The notes below the pieces were generated by a model. The model was not told the origin of the DNA, did no database searches, and saw only the letters and a list, made by a program, of their open reading frames with translations. This document shows positions 61,846 through 64,000 of a DNA stretch of 64,000 bases, piece by piece. The position numbers and the translations under genes are program-made. Within the stretch, counting starts at the first letter, position 1. Every line of letters begins with the position of its first letter. This DNA is from Schistosoma haematobium (lineage: Eukaryota > Platyhelminthes > Trematoda > Strigeidida > Schistosomatidae): assembly GCF_000699445.3 (NCBI RefSeq), contig NC_067197.1:24039809-24103808 (forward strand), written 5' to 3'.

Positions 61846-62461
61846 AGATTAGTTTGAAAAACTTCAATATTCAAATTGGTTATGATAAATCTGACCACTT
61901 CATATGTATTTTTAAGAAACATTCGACAAAAAAAATAATTTAACGAATTCTATATTTGTCTATTGATAATAAATAAGAATCAGGGTCATATAACATGAGA
62001 GGAAATTAAACAGACAAAGAATTCTTTCTCCTGAAACTATTTCATTATTCATAACATACAGAATAACATCACTTGAAAGTATTTTGTTTTGTTTTATTGT
62101 TAAAGTGAGGTCATTTCGACAGATAGAGAATGTTCATATAAATTGTATATTGAGGTCAATGAGACTAATCGATCTGTCAAATAGGGGTTTCTTAACATTT
62201 GCTTTCATATATAAAATGTTTATTTTTGTGCATATTTCACGCATATCGATGACAAAAGAAAACATGTCATAAAATAAAATGCTAAGTGAGTGTAATCCTT
62301 CTTATTTGACATTTACATTTAAATTAATTTAATTTTTGGCCTTAATAAAAAAGAATATGCGTAAAAAATAAACATTTCACAAGGAAAACAAAGAATGCAG
62401 AAAAATAATAACCTCTCTGACAATTCATTTGTCATTTCCAAGACATAGGAAAAGTATTTAA
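61846..62461. other. AT-rich DNA, no gene seen
   Basis: No feature recognised. Confidence 0.55.
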
Positions 62462-62545
62462 TAGACCGATGGCTTAGAAACTGTGTTCGATTTACAGTCA
62501 TTAAATTCCAGATCCAAATCCCGCCACATAGTACCGTTAGCGATC
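62462..62545 (+). mobile_element. tRNA-like SINE remnant (type E), copy 2
   Basis: A-box-like TGGCTTAGAAA (62470-62480) and B-box-like GATCCAAATCCCG (62511-62523), arranged as at 9128-9250. No ribozyme follows. Confidence 0.35.
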
Positions 62546-63223
62546 ACACTAACAGTGAAGCTAGTAATAAAGTATATGGTGAATCGAATTAAGAATAAAT
62601 GATGTATAATTAAAGATAATTGAGTAAAAGAACGCAGAAACATACATAGACAATTGACGATGATGAGAAATAGTATGAAATAATGTTTTGTTAATAGTAA
62701 CTATTAACCAAATAATCACTGAAAATGATGAAGTACCGAACAGTTTTCTGTAACTTGGTACTCGTCAAAAGTTTGTACATCCATGCTGGCGCAACCTTAC
62801 ACATGCACAGAAATAATTCTCCAAATGATATCAGTTCAGAATTCAAGCTACATTCAAACTGAACTATCAATAGAAACCTCTTAACGAAAATCATGTCCTC
62901 ACTATTGGCTAGATTTGAGACTCATATAGAAGGGTTTACTGAAGAGTTGTAAGTCGTGGAGTTCAACCATGTCAAGAGGGAAACTAAACAGTTATGTTGG
63001 ATTATCACGAATTGATCAATGTAGAAAATAAGTACAACTAGATTTGAATTGATTGCTTGTGACCAAAACGTTTTAGGTGGAGCTATGAATGCTCATAGCT
63101 AATAAAGATTAAATTAATAATAGTTTTTATTAGGAATCGATATTAACTGAAAGGAAAGTCTAAAACTAAAATTACTGGACACTTGTTCTGTAATAGTTTA
63201 AAACTACCTCAAATTTGAACATT
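62546..63223. other. AT-rich DNA, no gene seen
   Basis: No feature recognised. Confidence 0.55.
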
Positions 63224-63232
63224 AACACTTCT

Positions 63233-63517
63233 GATTGAGACCATGAACCAATTGATGTTAGACCATCATTGAAAATCTGGAAGCACTGGACGGTCGTTTC
63301 GTTCTATTGTGGGACTCCTTAGCAGTGTGCGTCCACGATCCGGCCCGCTGGGTTCAAACCAAGGGCCTTCGGTCTCGCGCGCAGATGCTTAACCTCTAGA
63401 TCACAGTAAGACGAAACGGCCGTCCAGTGCTTCCAGATTTCAATGGTAATCTAACATCAATCGGTTCATGATCTTAATCAAAAACTTAATAATCTCCACA
63501 ACCATATACTGATAATA
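63233..63517 (-). mobile_element. Family-B SINE, fold-back copy with target-site duplication
   Basis: Left: minus-strand 3' end, antisense hammerhead (about 63337-63283, core CTAAGGA so inactive), B box (reverse near 63350-63362) and tRNA-like start. At about 63402 it switches to a sense-strand copy starting inside the ribozyme (AAGACGAAACGGCCGTCC) and running to a full tail. The two outer arms of about 78 bases (63233-63310 and 63405-63485) are inverted repeats. A 9-bp duplication AACACTTCT (63224-63232; 63518-63526) flanks it. Confidence 0.8.
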
Positions 63518-63526
63518 AACACTTCT

Positions 63527-63875
63527 ATATGAAATCTAAGCCTAGATGTGTTATATTAACCGCTCACTGAAGTTATAAATAGCATGTTCATTATGTTAAG
63601 TTTTAACTGTTCACTTCTGAAGAGCTTAATGTTGGGAGAATAACTGTTTACAAATCCTTGGTTTATAATGATCATGCAGATGTAAAAGCTCAATTTTCTC
63701 TCTTTTTATCGAAATTATTTACAAAATAGAATTATAAACCTGAAGAATTATTTAACATCTCATTACTAAGTGTATAACTGTCACTTATCAATTAATAAAT
63801 ACACTGTTTGCTTATTACGTGTAAACATATCATACAATTTTTCGCATGTTAACTTGCGCATATATATCAAGAATT

Positions 63876-63878
<3 letters not shown>
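63527..63878. other. AT-rich DNA, no gene seen
   Basis: No feature recognised. Confidence 0.5.

Positions 63879-63951
<73 letters not shown>
63879..63951. repeat. (TA)n microsatellite
   Basis: Uninterrupted alternating TA near the window's right edge. Confidence 0.95.
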
Positions 63952-63955
<4 letters not shown>

Positions 63956-64000
63956 CGTTGTCAGAAAGAAAATGTAACAGGTATTGTTTTCCTAACAGGA

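Noticed and set aside
1..64000. CRISPR array, bacterial operon or integrated virus
   Set aside because: No regularly spaced direct repeats with unique spacers, no ribosome binding sites or gene clusters, and no viral capsid or polymerase motifs; all long coding stretches are retrotransposon-derived.

Overview
This is AT-rich, intron- or intergenic-like DNA from a metazoan with a dense load of non-LTR retroelements. The mix points to a blood fluke (genus Schistosoma or a close relative): Smα-type tRNA-like repeats carrying hammerhead ribozymes, two non-LTR (LINE) families of the kind common in schistosomes, and a Penelope-like element relic. This assignment rests on recognised families, not on a database search, and the species cannot be fixed. 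I found no convincing host protein-coding exon, no true tRNA and no rRNA.

Layout. 1-16 kb: AT-rich single-copy-looking DNA with scattered tRNA-like/hammerhead SINEs (942-1375, 10880-11292, 12830-13010), two copies of a short (TAA)n-tailed repeat (6152-6522, 9811-10208), and a hammerhead-like repeat ending at 3150. 16.3-18.0 kb: a 5'-truncated LINE of family 1. 22.8-27.3 kb: further SINEs. 27.35-31.3 kb: an almost full-length LINE of family 2 (endonuclease + reverse transcriptase) broken by two frameshifts. 32.1-32.6 and 40.5-40.9 kb: short non-autonomous derivatives joining the 5' and 3' ends of LINE family 2. 34.5-37.3 kb: a full-span but heavily decayed family-1 LINE with an internal deletion. 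39-53 kb: several Smα elements in both orientations. 53.3-54.6 kb: a Penelope-like element relic (RT plus GIY-YIG) on the minus strand. 57.2-57.8 kb: a minus-strand 3' fragment of LINE family 1 whose tail has grown into a long (TTAC)n array. 58.4-63.5 kb: palindromic hammerhead-like repeats and more SINEs. The window ends in a (TA)n array.

The most interesting signal is a SINE family, called family B here, distinct from Smα. Each copy has a tRNA-like A/B box pol III promoter followed by a second hammerhead design (core CTGANGA, stem II GTCC/GGAC, GAAA, cleavage triplet GTC). Several copies are fold-back units: their outer ends are inverted copies of the same 3' end, and three such composites are bounded by matching target-site duplications, so each went in as a single insertion. 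The inverted end starts at nearly the same position in copy after copy. This suggests either a preferred second priming site during target-primed reverse transcription or a fold-back encoded in the RNA. The LINEs would supply the reverse transcriptase and endonuclease in trans; that link is inference.
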